DNA of 64,000 nucleotides, from assembly GCA_018296165.2 (NCBI GenBank), contig JACKQL020000009.1:930001-994000 (forward strand), written 5' to 3'. The notes beneath the pieces are model-generated. The model did not search any database, was not told where the DNA came from, and saw only the letters and a list, made by a program, of their open reading frames with translations. Position numbers and translations under genes: made by a program. Of the stretch, positions 33,089-45,350 are shown one piece after another. The stretch comes from Termitomyces sp. T153 (Eukaryota > Basidiomycota > Agaricomycetes > Agaricales > Lyophyllaceae). Every line of letters starts with the position of its first letter. The first letter of the stretch is position 1.

Positions 33089-34089
33089 TCAGATAGAGAC
33101 AGATTTAGTGGGGCAAATTGATCCAGAATCTTGTAGAATTGGTGCCAGTAGCTCCATGTACAGAGGTGCAATCAGCTCAAGATGTCTCCAGTACTGCAAG
33201 AAAGCATCTGAAGTCCATCTGCCCAATATCTTTACAATGTCTGGTGGCATGCCTGCCAACAATGAGTGCATTGTCCCTCCAATGAAACAGCAGTGACCTG
33301 AAACCACAGGGAAGTTGTGGACATGCCAGATACTATTGAGTCAGGACAAGAACTTGTATTGCATCAATAACATGTGAGTGCTCAAAATAGCAAAGTAGAA
33401 AGCCAATGAATTGGTGGCATCTTTGCCATTCAGTTTCTGATGTATCAGGAGAGCTCTGATAGGATCTGCACAAGATTGTCTCAACAGAATAACATCTTTG
33501 CCACATGAACCCCCCATTTTTGTATTAGGAAGGTGTAGCATCCGCAACCCTCTGGCAGAAGAAGTAGAGCTGAAATTGTTCCAATTGGGAAATAAGCATT
33601 TCTTGAATTTTTGTTTGCCAGCAGGTAGAAATTCACTGAGATGGATCTGGCCCCAGAAACAAACAACTGCAATGAAATAAATACATGCATCCAAAGGTGT
33701 CGATAAGTCCAGGTGTAATTCCAGTAGTTGAAGCATGTCAATTGTTACAGGAGTTGTTTCAGTCTGAACAATGAGAGAGGACAGTGATTCTCAATGCCCT
33801 TAATGACATATTTCAGTTGTTGACCTCTGTAATAAGGGAAACCATTTTGTATATGCCATGCACAAATACTGTCACATTTTGCAGATACAGTCTTGCTAGC
33901 TATCCTTCCTGCATAAGTGGTGGCAAATTCACAAAGCAACTTCTTTGAAGCTGGAAGAGCCTCCCCTATAGGAATGCCATTGACAGTGCAATATGCTTGA
34001 AAGTGTTGAACAGCAGAAGAATATTTGTCATGAGTCAATTCTTTCCAAGCATCCTGAATGATTGAATTGACCTGTTTAGACTGTTCCAT
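33089..34089 (-). pseudogene. DIRS-2 tyrosine recombinase
   Basis: The N-terminal SAM-like part (AVQHFQAYCTVNGIPIGEAL, FATTYAGRIASKTVSAKCDS) is in 34089-33745. The catalytic part follows: GQIHLSEFLP, where the first catalytic Arg (RLGE in relatives) is His; SGHCCFIGGT, where the HxxR Arg is lost; and LGRWTSDAFLQYWRHLELI, which keeps the second Arg/Trp box and the Tyr. Two of the catalytic residues are thus gone, so it is inactive. The enzyme would integrate the circular cDNA. Confidence 0.83.
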
Positions 34090-34740
34090 TCAAAAACTGT
34101 GTTGCTGATGAAGCAGAGCACCATCACCATCAAACTGCATGGGCACTTGTCTGTGTTGGATTGTAGCATAATCTTGCAAGGAAATGCCTCCAGATGAAAT
34201 CCAGGCATTTATGTAAATGTTGGCCAAGTGATGAAGATAATCCATGACTCAAGATATGAGCAATTTCAGAGCAAGATATCCTAGACAGGTTCACTTGAGT
34301 TACCCTAGAGGCATATGGTTATAGAGGTTCACCCAAGTTACAAGCTGACAACCATAGAGCCACTGATCTGACTGAAGGCTGACCATCATGATTGCTATAA
34401 TCAAGATCAATGATCAGACCACTTTTCCTCATCATCTAATTGTGTGCCCAATGCCAATGTAGTACTGAGTGACAGTTAGAAATAAGTATTAGTGTGTAGA
34501 TGTTTGAAGCTGCAAATAGGCAACACTCAGAAATAATCTATCATTCAGCTATGAAACAGCAATAAGGAATAACTGTCATTGAGCTATAATAATCTGTCAT
34601 TCAGGTATGAAACAGCAATAAGGAATAATTGTCATTGAGCTATAATAAGGAATAACTCTCTAGAGAAAAAAAATCCACAGATTAATCAGTTGAAGCCTTA
34701 TATAAAGCAATCAAAATGGAATGGTTGAGCCATAGAAAGA

Positions 34741-35997
34741 TCAGTCAGTGGGTAGGCTACTATGAGAAATGCTAGCAGAAACCAAACCCCTGAGATACAA
34801 AGGCAGAGGAGGTGGGAAAGGAAAAAGTAAATGTTTGGTGGGAAAAATACCATGTGACAGATTATCAGCTGGATTATTGACTGTGGAGACCCAAGAAGTC
34901 ATAATCCATATGGAATTCCAGGCCAGCCACTTCCCATTCAGGGTGAAACCAATGCCCCACAAGGTTGATGCATCAATGTACACTGCTATGTCCAATGCCT
35001 CTGGAGGCCATAATATTCTCATGGAGCAACTTCCATATTTGAGGGTGTTCTTCCACCACTCAATGTCAACCATGACTGCAGGCATTATTCTGTGTTTGAC
35101 CAAACCATGACAGCCCAACCAAAACCAGATCTAAACTTGTAAAGACTTGGTAACCTCAAGCAGCCATCAGGGATGACCAGAGTGATGTGATTCAGTGTTC
35201 CAATCAGAGATTTGGTAATTTGGAGGGATATAGAGGCATCCAGACTCCACTTGTTCAGCTTACTCAAGTATTTCATCTGTTTTGACATAGGTAATGTCAT
35301 TTGCTTCTCTGTCAGCAACCATTCAAAACCAATATACACAAAGTTCTACCTGAAAGGAACAAACTTCTTGGGTGCCCAGGGCCAGCCCAAGTCATCTGCC
35401 AAAGACCAGATAAGATCTTCTGAGATTATAGTATGCACCCTTGTCCTGGTCAAAGTGTAAGTACCAGAAAAAGATGAAATCATCCACCCATTTCAGCATG
35501 GCTTCAATCCCTTTAAATAGGAATATATGTACAATTGTGTTGGCCACTGAACCAAAGATGTCTGGTGCTGGTGAGATCCTGAAATTTAAGCAATGATCAA
35601 ATACTACCCAGGCTTCAATGGACAAAGCTGTGAACAGTCTAGCACAAGATAAAGTGGGTATGATGTGAAAAGCAGATTCCACATCAAAAACAGCAACCTG
35701 AGTACCCTGAGGTGCATCAGCCACCAGCATTCAACAGGCCAAGAAAGTGCCCCAATCACACTGAAAATGCTCTGTATTGATGTGCAAGTTCACAGAAGGG
35801 ACCAGGGGGTTATTGCATGGATACAAATGATCCACAGTGATGTGGAGTTTCCCTGGGGTATGCTCAATAATGTTCAGTGGAGCAGTACAATAGAACCTGA
35901 ATACATGCTCAACCATCTCTGGCAACAAAACTTCAGAGACTCTACCCAGTTCCCATTCCTTGGCATACTTTGCTACAACAAAATTGTGGTGATCCAA
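34741..35997 (-). pseudogene. DIRS-2 reverse transcriptase and RNase H
   Basis: Reads AKEWELGRVSEVLLPEMVEH, APLNIIEHTPGKLHITVDHL, QCDWGTFLAC, then VAVFDVESAFHIIPT (first Asp), LKWVDDFIFFW (catalytic VDD kept), YIGFEWLLTEKQMTLP, IGTLNHITLVIPDGCLRLPS, VYIDASTLWGIGFTLNG (RNase H Asp) and WVSTVNNPADNLSHGIF. The RNase H middle with Glu (GWAEMVAVELAL in relatives) is missing between WLAWN and WVSTV. Frames change at 35731, 35392 and 35118. Confidence 0.85.
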
Positions 35998-36090
35998 TGC
36001 ACAATAATAATTAGGCAGAGAGAATGTACAATCTAAAGTAAAATTTTCTAGTCCTATTTCAAGTAATCAGAAAAGAAGGAGGAAGAGGTC

Positions 36091-37015
36091 TCACATGTAA
36101 GAACCTAAGGAGAAACCACAATGTAAACCATCTAGTATATGTATGAAGTGATCTGAGAAGCCAGCATCAGCCAGGGCCACTGCCCAGCAATCAGCCTTGA
36201 GAGGTGAGGTGACAGGAAAAAACATTTCAAGCAGAGCACTCCTGAGCAGAGTGTTGTCCCTTGCTACATAAGGAGCAGGTGTGACAATGTGTGCAGTCTG
36301 ACTTAGAACACAACTGAGGGCCATTGAAGGCAAAGCAGAAGGTTGTTCCTCCAGAGTCAACAAAGTGGCCATTGACTCATCTGAGGATTTTGCCACTCTC
36401 CTTGCAGGCAGAGAAGTGATGATCCTTGGCCCCACATAACATGCATTGGATGGCTTTTTCTGATATGTGCCTGTGACTCTCACTGTAGTATGGCCTGTGG
36501 TGCACTGAACCTCCCCTCTGTGCACCTCCCCTGAAGTGACCAAATGAGAACTGAGGCAGTGCTGCTTTGGCAGATGAGTTATGAAAGGAATGCAATAAGT
36601 CATAAGTGGACTGCACTGAGTCATGAAAGGACTGCAAAGACTGAGTGCTTGAAAAGAAAGAACTAGGCCTAGAAGTGGTATTTGCATCACTGAACAGGAG
36701 GTTGGATTGCTGACCCATAGAGTGGCAAATTTGATCAGTCGTATGGTCCTGCAGTTTCTTTTTGAAGATGAGCTTATGCCATTCATCAACTTGAATGTTG
36801 CTATTATTCTGGAAGTAGGTATAGTGGATGTAAATATTGTATACTAGATACACTGGAAAGGTATTGCCAAAATCCAGCTGACATTGAATGTAGTCATAGT
36901 AGGCCTGAAAGGAAGTGGCTATTGCATGCACTCTGAACTGGCCCACAGACAGTGACAGATAATCCAGATCAGCATTGTTGATGCCTGCATGAATTCCAGT
37001 GCTGACATGTAACAT
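36091..37015 (-). pseudogene. DIRS-2 ORF1 (gag-like) with zinc knuckle
   Basis: The frame 37015-36377 (212 codons) reads SLSVGQFRVHAIATSFQAYY, QLDFGNTFPVYLVYN, a Ser/Gln-rich linker and CMLCGAKDHHFSAC, a C-x2-C-x4-H-x4-C-like knuckle where the usual Gly-His is shifted. The overlapping frame 36789-36091 may carry a frameshifted continuation. More N-terminal sequence probably lies at 37016-37327 in pieces. Confidence 0.68.
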
Positions 37016-37327
37016 TCCTTACTGTGGTTGAACTTTGAGTTTGAAACTTGTAGCTCACCCAATGCAGTGAGGGACAACAAGGAGTCACCATGCTGATTAG
37101 ACACTGTGAGAGCCCTGTGACAGGCAGCATTCATCAGGAGATTCAGTGGCACTGTAGTACTGGGTTAGAGTGATACTAATATTTCTGAGGCTTTCTTGAA
37201 GACTTAGGAAGTCCACTCCAATTCCACACTGATGTCTTGATAAGTGTTTGAAGTTGAGGTTCACTTCCAAAATATTTCTATTCTGAATGTAGAGGTGTTT
37301 CAACAAACTCCAGCCTAAGTGATTCAC

Positions 37328-38370
37328 TCCCTAGGAACCACCAAGCCTTTGCCTATTAATTGCCTGTCCATTTGCTACTCTACTTGGGCTATTTATACCT
37401 CTTTCTACAGTGCACAGGGTTCCATACTTTTCAGCCTCTTTATTCATAACTGTTATTCTAATTCCCCCTTTTGGTATGCCTGTTTCAGTGCCACAGGCTA
37501 GTTCCTGGTGCCATCATTGCTCCTTTGCATTCTTAGCTTCCATTTGCCCCATTCATCTCTTCCTCCTTTGTATTTCTTCCATTCATATTCTTCCTCATTC
37601 AGGTTCTTTCCCATTCAGGTTCTCATATTCATCTGTTCCCTCCCATTCATTCCATTCATCTTCTTTTTTCATTTCATATTCTTCCCCATTCAGGTTCTTT
37701 CCCATTCAGGTTCTTCCCTTCATCTTCCTTTCCCTTCTCTTCATTCCATTCACTTCATATTCTTCAATTCCCCCCTTTACCTCCTTTCAGTCAACATTCC
37801 AATCTGGTTATTCTTATATCAGATCTAGATCTTGCTAGAATTGATGCCACTCAGGTGCTTTTGCCAGTCCCATGCTTCCTCTCCATTACAGTGATTGGAC
37901 TATTATTGAGTGTATAGTCTAGTATAGTCCTTGTCCTATCTTGTTCTGTATTTCTTCTGGTGTATTTTAAAGGGATAATGTTGCTGGAACTTGTTTTACT
38001 AGGAAGCCTACAGTTTTCAGCCTTAATAAATGTTTGTTTTGACTTCTGGTGTTTAATTATGTTCCCAATGGTGTGATAACATTGTATCAGCACATAGACA
38101 GTCCAGCCAGCATTGAAAACATGCTGCATCAGACTGGAATGGGCATAACATTTGGATCCAATTCCACCACTGCCTGAGGTGGGGCTGCCAGAAGGGGGTG
38201 AGAGGATAGGAACCCAGTCATGGGGGGATGCCATATAACAGACAAGTAGGATGAGGGCTGGGTGCTGGGTTCAAAGTGGCAGGAAGGAGGGGACCAAGAT
38301 ATGATGTGCCTGACAGCAATGCATCAGGGGAAAGAAGCATTGGTACCAAGGAGTCAAAAACTCTGATTGG
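37328..38370. other. CT-rich repeat tract and unrecognised ORF
   Basis: 37500-37800 is pyrimidine-rich with recurring phrases CCCATTCAGGTTCT and TTCATATTCTTCC (near 37580-37630 and 37672-37715). The minus frame 38234-37851 starts MASPHDWVPILSPPSGSPTS and has 127 codons; no family recognised. It could be the 5' region of DIRS-2 or of an unknown element. Confidence 0.4.
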
Positions 38371-38737
38371 TGTTAGGGGACATCCCACTTGTTTCCCCTT
38401 CTCCTTCTCTAGTTCTTGTCAGATTTGCTCTGCTATAGTTTTCCTTTATTATCCTTCCTTTTCTCTATCTATTGGTTCTAGTTTCAGCCCTCAGGCTGCA
38501 CCAGTTCTCTGTCAATAATTCAGACAAGTGTGGCCCCTTTGACACTGCCACCAGCTTATGTAACTGCTGACCAATTGCTGACACATCACTTTGTCTTTTT
38601 TCTCTGTCATACTGTACAGTTGTTTCTCATGCTTCTGAAGCCTCTGAAGTGTTACACCTGGCCTAGGGAATCCCCAGACTTGTTCTCTTTGGATTTCCCT
38701 TTGCCAGGTGAGTAGTTATCTCAGTAGACACTGTACA
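38371..38737 (+). repeat. ChrA 5' LTR
   Basis: Starts TGTTAGGGGA, ends CTGTACA. Differs from the 3' copy by scattered changes, mostly transitions, indicating substantial age. The last 30 bp contain a GTGAGT splice-donor-like site. Confidence 0.85.
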
Positions 38738-38770
38738 GTACTGAATAGACTTTGCATTTCCCTTTGCCAG
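38708..38770 (+). other. Potential leader intron across the LTR end of ChrA
   Basis: GTGAGT at 38708 lies inside the LTR and an acceptor TTTCCCTTTGCCAG ends at 38770 in the interior, 63 nt apart. The 20 bases before the donor (near 38688-38707) repeat those before the acceptor. The same layout occurs in ChrB at 16039-16102. Splicing would remove the LTR end from the mRNA while genomic RNA stays unspliced. This is inferred from sequence only. Confidence 0.5.
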
Positions 38771-38926
38771 CTGTGTGATTGAGTCACAGCCTCCAGAGGT
38801 TGCCCTTATAGCAGAACAAGTCTCTATATTCTATATGGGAACCCCCTTTTCCATTACTTGAGCTTCTACTTGGTTCCTCAAAAGGTCTCTCCCCCACCAG
38901 TGTCTTAGTGCCCCTGTGCCCTTCCT

Positions 38927-40231
38927 ATGACCCAGCCAACCCCTCCAGCACCTCCCCCTGACACTTCAAGCCCCCAGGACAATGCCTGGAGTCGTTTGCT
39001 GTCCCTGGAGACATGAGTTCAACTTATCCAAGCCTCCCTTACTTTCCACATGGCTGAACTCACTGGACTCCATCAAACTACTAAAGCAGTGTCCCTTTCT
39101 CTCCAAGCCCTTCTGAAATGTCTCCCCCTTGCTCCTACCACACCTCTGATGCCCCTGGCAGATGCAGAGTGGTTTGTGTCCACACCTTGCTCAGGCTTTT
39201 TGGCTCCAGCTGCTGCAGAACAGTTTGTGTCTGCATCAGGCTTAGGCCTCTCAGCTCCTTGTTCCAAACCCCCTCATCCTGCACTCTCTGATGTATATGA
39301 TGGAGATCATAAGGTTGGAGAATGTTTCCTCCAGTCCTGTATCACCTATATCCAGCTGAGCAGTGAAGCCTTTACCTCAGATGCCTTGAAAATTGCCTGG
39401 GTTCTCTCCTACATAAAGGCTAGTTGAGCCTCAACCTATGCACTTCATATCTTTTTATGCCCAGGAGGAGTTGAGAGTTTCTCTGGCTGAATGGAGTTTG
39501 AGAAGGAGTTCCAAGTGGAGTTCTTCCCCCTTGACCCTGCCAAAACCACAGCTCTTTCCCTTTGAGACCAAACTCAGGATAGTCAAGGGTAGCAGTCACT
39601 TGATGAGTACATTGACTCTTTTCATGCCTTAGTTGAACAGGCTGGATATCTAGATGGTCTACAACTCTGCCTAACCTTCTGTGATGGACTCCACCCCTCT
39701 CTCAGGGATTGTATTGACAGCATGGCAGAGGGGCACCCAGATGATGAGCATGTTGATACCTGGTACAAGGTGGCATGTGAGCAGTGGCAGCTCATGAAAC
39801 TGCAACATGAATTGCAGTGGATGCAACCCTTGACCTTCCCTTTCTCTCATGGAGGGTTCACCCTCTGAGCTCCCTCTTCTGCACCTGCATTAGCATCCCC
39901 ACAACTAGGTGCAGCTCCTTCCTTCATGCCTCATGCTGCTCCCCTGCACTTCCTACTCCAAGGAGTCCCAATGGATGTTGATGCTTTCTGACAGTGGTCC
40001 TCTACCCCTTTGCTGTGTTAATGCTGTGGGAAGGCAGGTCATTTTGCCTGTTACTGTTCTCAAGGGCTAGAAGTCTGCTACTTGTCAGCATCAGAGCAAT
40101 AAGAGCTGCTTGTCCAACTCATTGCAGCCTAGGATGCCACAGGAACTCCCTCTTTGGATGCACCTATAGCTGTCCACTCTGAGGAAGTGGCCAATGTATT
40201 GGAGGAGGTTCCTACAAAGTCTGAGGATTTT
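38927..40231 (+). pseudogene. ChrA gag
   Basis: Starts MTQPTPPAPPPDTSSPQDNA, continues WSRLLSLET, stop, VQLIQAS, then LTGLHQTTKAVSLSLQALLK, FLQSCITYIQLSSEAFTSDA, EFFPLDPAKTTALSL, LQLCLTFCDGLHPSLRDCID, and a zinc knuckle CCGKAGHFACYC near 40030-40065 (first Cys pair partly lost to a stop), then the tail LSASEQ. At least eight in-frame stops. It aligns with both ChrB gags across the full length. Confidence 0.85.
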
Positions 40232-40421
40232 TAAAAGGGCAATGGATGACCAGTATGCCCCCATTGCCCAGTACTAATTGTTTCACCCCCATGTCCATAG
40301 AATCAAATATATCTGTTGCTATTATTGATACTATGCCTGAAACAATAAGCCCCTCCTCAGACATACAAACTCCTTCTCCAGCTAAAGTCTCAGCTGGAAA
40401 CACACCCCCTAGCCCACACCT

Positions 40422-43400
40422 TTGGATCCCTGCATGGGAATGCCACTCCCCCATTGTTATGCTGTTGCTTCCACCCCTTCTACCAACTTCCTGAAGCTAC
40501 AGGTGGAAATTGAGACAACAGACACCCAGCAGATCCAAAGTGTGGTTGCCCTCCTTGACAGTGGCACAACAGGCCTCTTCCTTGACTCTAACTATGTGCA
40601 ACAACACCACCTGACCACTTGCTCCCTTTTCCATCCTATCCCTGTATGCAATGTTGATGGCATGCTCAATGAAGCTGTCAGGTTCCGCTGACCCCGGGGG
40701 CTCAGCTGCACTGGGCGAGTCCTTACTAGGCGGGCGTGATTCCCCTGCATTGGTAACTGAACACTCGAAGACGTTCCGGGTCCTGGTGGGTTGCGCGGTT
40801 AGTTGGGGAGATGTGATCCAGACAGATCCGGGAAGGTCCGGAGAAGTCAGATTGTGGGGAAATGAGACGGTCTTGGCGGGGTTCAGGCAGAAGGCCGTAC
40901 GGGAGATTTGTGGAAGCAAGGGAGTAGGTGGCTGTGTGATCAATGGGGACAGAGCCGGGGTTTGATGGGAGATCATTTGGAGCTGATGGAGTCCGGGACC
41001 GAGCGAAGAGTGAGGTTCAGACCTGGTAAAGGAGTATCGGGGTTCGTAATCGTAATCCCGGAGTTTGTGAGGTCGTTAGGGTTGATGAAGACTTGGCACA
41101 GTGGTCTGACGGAGTCACCGAGACAGCGTCGGACGAGACAATATGGAACAGGAGTAGATTCGAGTGGAGATACGAAACGATAACGAGAACGATAACGAAA
41201 TGGAGACAAGACAAGACCGGGAAACTGAGATAAGACCGGGAGACTGAGAGTAAGACCGGGAGACTGAGATAAGACCGGGAGACTGAGAGTAAGGAGAACG
41301 AGACATGAAACACAAAACACGAAATACGAAAAGGAAACAATCAGACCATAGGTAACGTTAAGCAATATCAAGACTAGAGTACGAAGAGCTACTCGATGAC
41401 TTATATACTGACTACCAGAGGACTTCGGGGTACGTCGGCTGTGGCGGCGGGGCTTGGCGGGGCTTGACGGAGTGGGCGGGTGTCGGTTGTGATCGAAGAT
41501 CGTGCCGCGCTGATACGTTGATGGGATCATTGGAGAACGCAGGTTGTCCTGGGGTTGTCGTGATACTCCGGAATAGGTCGGAGGAAGCAGGGTGTTGAGT
41601 TAATGATGGGTGGCGAAGATCGGGAACAGCGGGGGTGGTTCTTGGGGCTCAGGAAGCCCAGGGTAAGTGTCAGTGGCTGCGGGGCAGGCACCGAAGTTGG
41701 CCAGGGGGCCGTCGGAGTTAGCCAGGGAGGCGTCAGAGTTAGCCGAAGTAGGCGCGGGGCATGGGCGGAAGTTCGGCGGAGCGTTGGGGGTCCCTTTGGG
41801 GGTTCGGGGGGGTTGATGGACGATGTGTGGGGTTTCGGGGAACGGGTCGTGACAGAAGCTGGCTCTATTCACTCCATGGTGGACCTGGTCCTCTGCTACC
41901 AAGACCACTCAGAGCAAGCTGCTTTTGCCATCACTAGTTTGGGAAAGCAAGACATGATCTTGGGGTTCACCTGGCTACATGAACACAACCCAGAGATTGA
42001 CTGGACTAAGGGTGAGGTGAAGATGAGTTGTTGCCCATGTTGCTGCATTACCTGTGCAGAAGAAGCCCATAAGGAGCAGAGAGCCAAGGTTTGTGAGCAT
42101 GCTGCTGTGTGTGCCTGTTGTGCTGGGCATCTCCCTTATGCTGATCTTGACCTCCTGAGTCCCCCCCCTCTGGCATTCCCTCATAGAGAGGCCCTCTACA
42201 AGGATGTCTGGGGTGTTGGGTGTGAATTTCCAGAGGAAGAGGAAGCTGAAGGAGAATGGACCTGTACTTCAGATGAAGAGCCCCTAGATGAGACCATAGA
42301 GGTGGGTGATTGGATCTCTGCTACCCTCTGCCCCCCTCCTATAGTGGCAGAGATTCAAGCCAGTCAGACTACTTCTCAGCATCTGGCTGAGGCATTTGTG
42401 GCAAACTCACAGCCCAAGCCTTTCCATAGCACTGTTCCTAATCACCTCCATGACTTTGAGGATGTATTCTCCAAGGCCTTCTTTGATTCACTTCTGGAGC
42501 ACAAGCAGTGGGATCATGCAGTTGAGCTGATACTAGATGCAGAGCCCTCCAGCTGCAAGGTCTATCCACTTGTGCCCCATGAACAGGATGAGCTGGATGC
42601 TTTCCTACAGGAGAATCTTAGCTCAGGATGAATATGACCCTACAAGTCTCCAATGGCCTCCCCAGTCTTCTTTATTAAGAAGAAGGATGAGTCTCTTTGT
42701 CTGGTTCAGGATTATTGTGTCCTGAATGCAGTGATAGTGAAGAACTGCTATCCTTTGCCACTCATCTTGAACTTATCAACAACCTTCAAGGTGCATGCTA
42801 CTTCACAAAGTTGGATGTTTACTGGGGCTACAACAATGTATGCATCAAAGAAGGGGATGAGTGGAAGGCAGCATTCCAAACTAATTGTGGACTCTTTGAA
42901 CCTCTGGTATTGTTCTTTGGTCTCACCAATAGCCCAGCCACCTTCCAGACTATGATGAATGACATTTTCCATGATCTGATTGTGGAAGGTGTTGTCTGCA
43001 AGTATTTTGATGATATCCTCATCTACACAAAAACTCTGGAGGAGCATTTCCAGGTCACACACATTGTCTTGGAATGCCTCCACCAACACCAGCTCTATTT
43101 AAAGCCTAAGAAGTGCAAATTTGAACAGACTTAAGTGGAGTACCTGAGTTTGATCATTTCACATGGAACAGCCAAGATGGACCCCATTAAAGTGGCAGGT
43201 GTAGCAGAGTGGCCTGAGCCAAGGAACAAGAAGGAAGTTCAGGCTTTTCTTGGGTTTGTCAATTTCTATTGGAGGTTCATACAGGATTTCTCCCACCATG
43301 CATGACCCCTCTTTGACCTCACAGTTAAGGATACTGCATGGCAGTGGGAGCCCCCACAGCAAGCTGCCTTTGACACCCTCAAGCAATCTGTGACCTCAAA

Positions 43401-45350
43401 GCCAGTCTTCCTGTTCCCTGATGATGACTCTCCATTCTAGGTGGAAGCAGATAGCTCAGACTTTGCTACAGGAGCAGTCCTCTCCCAGCAGTCAAAAGAG
43501 GATGGCAAATGGCATCCAGTAGCTTTCTACTCCAAAAGCCTTAATGCAGTGGAATGAAACTATGAGATCCATGACAAGAAGATGCTGGCAATTATTTGGT
43601 CCTTTGAAGAATGGTGGCATTTCCTCAAGGGTGCACAGCATAAGTTTGAAGTCTGAACAGACCACAAGAACCTGGAGTACTTCTGTTCCATTAAGAAACT
43701 CAATGAACATCAAGCTTGGTAGTCTCTGTATCTGGCCAACTTTGACTTCTCATTGCACCACAAACCAGGATGGAGCATGGGCAAACCAGATGCACTGTCC
43801 AGGCAGGCTGACCATGGCACAGGAGCAGGAGATAATGACAACATTGTCCTCCTCAAGCCAGAGCTCTTTGCCATCCACATGCTAGAAGGGATTGTGGCTC
43901 AAGGAGATGAGGCAAACATCCTTAGGGACATCTGAAGAGGCAACCAGGAGGGTGCACAGGAGGATGCAGTTGCCCAGGCTGCACAGGCCCTACAAGCTCA
44001 ACAGGCAAGTGGAGTCAAGTCAGTGCATGCTGATGAGTGGGGTCTTCAGGATGGGCTGTTGACCTTTAGAGGATGCATTTATGTGCCTAACATTCCAGAA
44101 CTTTGCCAGCACAATGTAGAGCAACATCATGACTCTCAGGTGGCTGGACATCCTGTAAAATGGATGATGGTGGAGCTGGTATCCCAGAACTATTGGTGGC
44201 CACAGATCTCCCAATATGTAGGCACCTACACAAGCACCTGCAACCTCTGTCTCTGCACCAAACCTCACTGCCAAGCACCGATGAGCCAGCTCCACCCACT
44301 CCCTATTCCAGCTGCTTGCTAGAGTGTTGCATCAGTGGATTTCATTGTGGAACTCCCAGATGCTCATGGGTACAATGCTGTGATAGTAATGGTGAACCTC
44401 TATGGCAAATGGGCTCACTCCATACCTATCCACACCACATGCTCTGCCTTGGGAGTGGCCAGCCTGTACTAGAAGAAAGTCTGGAAACTCCATTGTCTGT
44501 CAGATGGGTATGTCTCAGACTGGGGCCCCCAGTTTGTAGCAGAATTCTCTCAAGAACTGTATTGCCTGCTAGGCATCAAGCTCCATACTACCACAGCCTA
44601 TCACCCTTAGTCAGACAGGCAGACAGAAGGTGTTAACCAGGAACTGGAACAGTATCTCTGCCTGTTTTGTAATGAGAGGCAGGATGACTGGGATGAGCTG
44701 CTGCTGGATGCAGAATTCCAATACAACAACCATGTTCACTCTTCCACACAGATGACTCCATTCTTCCTGGACACTGGCAGGCACCCTTATATGGGATTTG
44801 AACCTTGGGCATGCCCCTCAAAAAATGACTCTGTCAATGAGTTTGTGGATCAGATGAGGAGGGCACAGGAGGAGGCAAAAGCTGCATTGGTGATGGCCAA
44901 GGAAGACATGACATGGTACTATGATTGCAGACCTACACCTGCCCCAGTTTACAAGCCCAGAGACCATGTATACTTGGATAGCTCAGACATTAAGACAACA
45001 AGGCCATCCCAGAAGCTGTCACATTGTCATCTTGGACCCTTTACAGTGGAGAAGAAGGTAGGGCCTTTGGCCTACTGACTTAAACTCCCAGCAGGCCTCT
45101 GCCAACTGCACTCAGTCTTCAATGTGGTCAAGTTATTTCCAGCTCCAGAGGATCCAATCCAGGCTGTTGCCCTAAGCCACCCCCACCACCAGTCCTGGTC
45201 AATGATGAGGAGAAGTATGAGGTGGAGGAAATCTTGGACAGCAGGGTATTCTGAGGGAAGTTGCAGTTCAAGGTGAAATGGAATGGATATGGCATTGAGG
45301 ACATTTCTTGGGAACTGACTTGGCTAATTTTCATGCATCAGGCTTAGTCT
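40422..45350 (+). pseudogene. ChrA pol with protease, RT, RNase H, integrase, chromodomain
   Basis: Protease: VVALLDSGTTGLFLDSNYV, then after the inserted [73 protein letters not shown], catalytic YFDDILIY near 43000-43020. RNase H: VEADSSDFATGAVLSQQ, YEIHDKKMLAIIW, TDHKNLEYF. Integrase: zinc-binding GHPVKWMMVELVSQNYWWPQ with CNLCLCTK, catalytic region [58 protein letters not shown]. Chromodomain (45202-45350): YEVEEILDSRVF, stop, KLQFKVKWNGYGIEDISWEL. In chromoviruses this domain directs insertion to heterochromatin. Broken by stops and frameshifts. Confidence 0.93.
40676..41854 (-). repeat. Young solo Gypsy-1 LTR inside ChrA protease
   Basis: 1179 bp, TGTCAGGTTCC at the left and GGGTCGTGACA at the right, flanked by GAAGC on both sides (40671-40675, 41855-41859). 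Orientation is leftward by its TATATAAG motif. It is rich in CpG (for example CCGCTGACCCCGGGGG and GGGCGAGTCC), in strong contrast with its surroundings and with the older family copies. Four copies of the 20-bp repeat lie at about 41210-41292, against two in the old copies. Confidence 0.92.

Larger units (their letters stand above)
32819..37015 (-). mobile_element. DIRS-2, leftward DIRS/Ngaro-type element
   Basis: Order on the minus strand is ORF1 (zinc knuckle), RT with RNase H, then tyrosine recombinase, the DIRS order pattern. Such elements integrate with a tyrosine recombinase instead of a DDE integrase and have no target duplication. I could not find the split direct or inverted terminal repeats, so both ends are approximate. 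It is CpG-poor and interrupted by stops but keeps almost the full length. Confidence 0.82.

Noticed and set aside
36091..36789. Independent 232-aa minus-strand gene
   Set aside because: It overlaps the DIRS-2 ORF1 in another frame and has low-complexity repeats; at most it holds a frameshifted continuation.
37500..37830. CT-rich repeats as a CRISPR-like or regular array
   Set aside because: Repeat phrases are irregularly spaced, without constant repeat and spacer lengths, and the genome is eukaryotic.
41603..42631. Single 342-aa ORF running from LTR into protease as a novel fusion gene
   Set aside because: Its first ~85 codons are LTR sequence read through the target-duplication junction; the rest is ordinary ChrA pol.
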